DNA of 33,206 nt, taken from Dehalococcoidia bacterium. GTDB lineage: Bacteria > Chloroflexota > Dehalococcoidia > JAUSIH01. How positions within the stretch are numbered: the stretch's first letter is position 1; each line of letters starts with the position of its first letter. The DNA is taken from positions 1 to 33,206 of the forward strand of contig JAUSIH010000116.1 of NCBI GenBank assembly GCA_030648205.1, written 5' to 3'. This document shows, piece by piece, positions 33,106 to 33,206 of the stretch. The translations under genes were made by a program, and so were the position numbers. A model generated the notes under the pieces. That model was given only the letters and a program-made list of their open reading frames with translations. It had not been told where the DNA came from and made no database searches.

Positions 33106-33206
33106 ATGTTCACTCTGGCATCCGCGGCCACGAGAACTCAAAACGCCATTCTAGCGCAGCGCGACGATTTGGCTTCGGCGCTGGGCCTGTTCGGATGGCG
33201 AGGCTG
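33106..33206 (+). CDS. Start of an unidentified gene (cut by window edge)
   Basis: ATG 33106 follows a good GGGGAGGGA site and opens a frame that runs to the window end. The visible part begins MFTLASAATRTQNAILAQRD, then DLASALGLFGWRG. It is probably the next member of the island. Too short to assign. Confidence 0.55.
   Translation, partial: MFTLASAATRTQNAILAQRDDLASALGLFGWRG

Overview
The window is one contiguous piece of a high-GC bacterial chromosome with dense genes, many GTG/TTG starts and clear Shine-Dalgarno sites. The gene set suggests a member of the Chloroflexota, probably near Dehalococcoidia: a stand-alone nadB, a family III CoA-transferase, comEA/comEC, cmk followed by a PlsC-like gene, a dnaG whose zinc finger has a CxxxC half, and lipoprotein-anchored HtrA and cupredoxin. 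This placement is inference from content, not from a marker gene.

Positions 1-19848 are mostly housekeeping. A lipoprotein with a Pro/Thr-rich stalk runs off the left edge on the minus strand. Then, on the plus strand, come nadB; comEA, a CaiB/BaiF CoA-transferase, comEC and rph (competence, CoA and RNA processing); an HtrA-type lipoprotein protease; a blue-copper lipoprotein with its own promoter and a strong terminator; cmk and a degenerate PlsC-like gene; glmS with a small charged protein; then ppsA (preceded by a possible leader peptide), dgt, dnaG and a Lys/Ala-rich repeat protein. Several of these proteins have lost key residues: the ComEC metallo-beta-lactamase domain lacks its metal ligands, and the PlsC-like protein lacks its catalytic His.

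Positions 19849-21080 are a decayed stretch with lower coding density. It holds an orphan C-terminal membrane fragment, what looks like one end of an IS21-type element beside a 45-residue ORF, a probably frameshifted zinc-ribbon gene, and a small two-helix protein.

Positions 21081-33206 look like a metal-handling island. On the minus strand lie a response regulator, a sensor kinase and a sortase. Divergent from them, on the plus strand, at least fourteen tightly packed genes follow: a cupredoxin, a CopA-type Cu+ ATPase, two small membrane proteins (one DUF5676-like), a lipoprotein with DTH and GGHH motifs, an HMA/membrane protein with a CCAHH motif, an A-type Fe-S-carrier-like protein with a His/Cys tail, a small membrane protein, a membrane-anchored thioredoxin-like protein, a CcdA/DsbD-type reductant channel, a DUF2933-like His-rich membrane protein, a prolipoprotein diacylglyceryl transferase, an unknown small protein and a 49-residue YHS protein. 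The same 40-bp tripartite operator (GTTTACC-N4-GTTWACC-N6-TAAA-N6-GTAACC) lies upstream of both the sortase and the copper operon, in the same orientation to each. This links the two-component system, the sortase and the island into one putative regulon, which is the most interesting system in the window.
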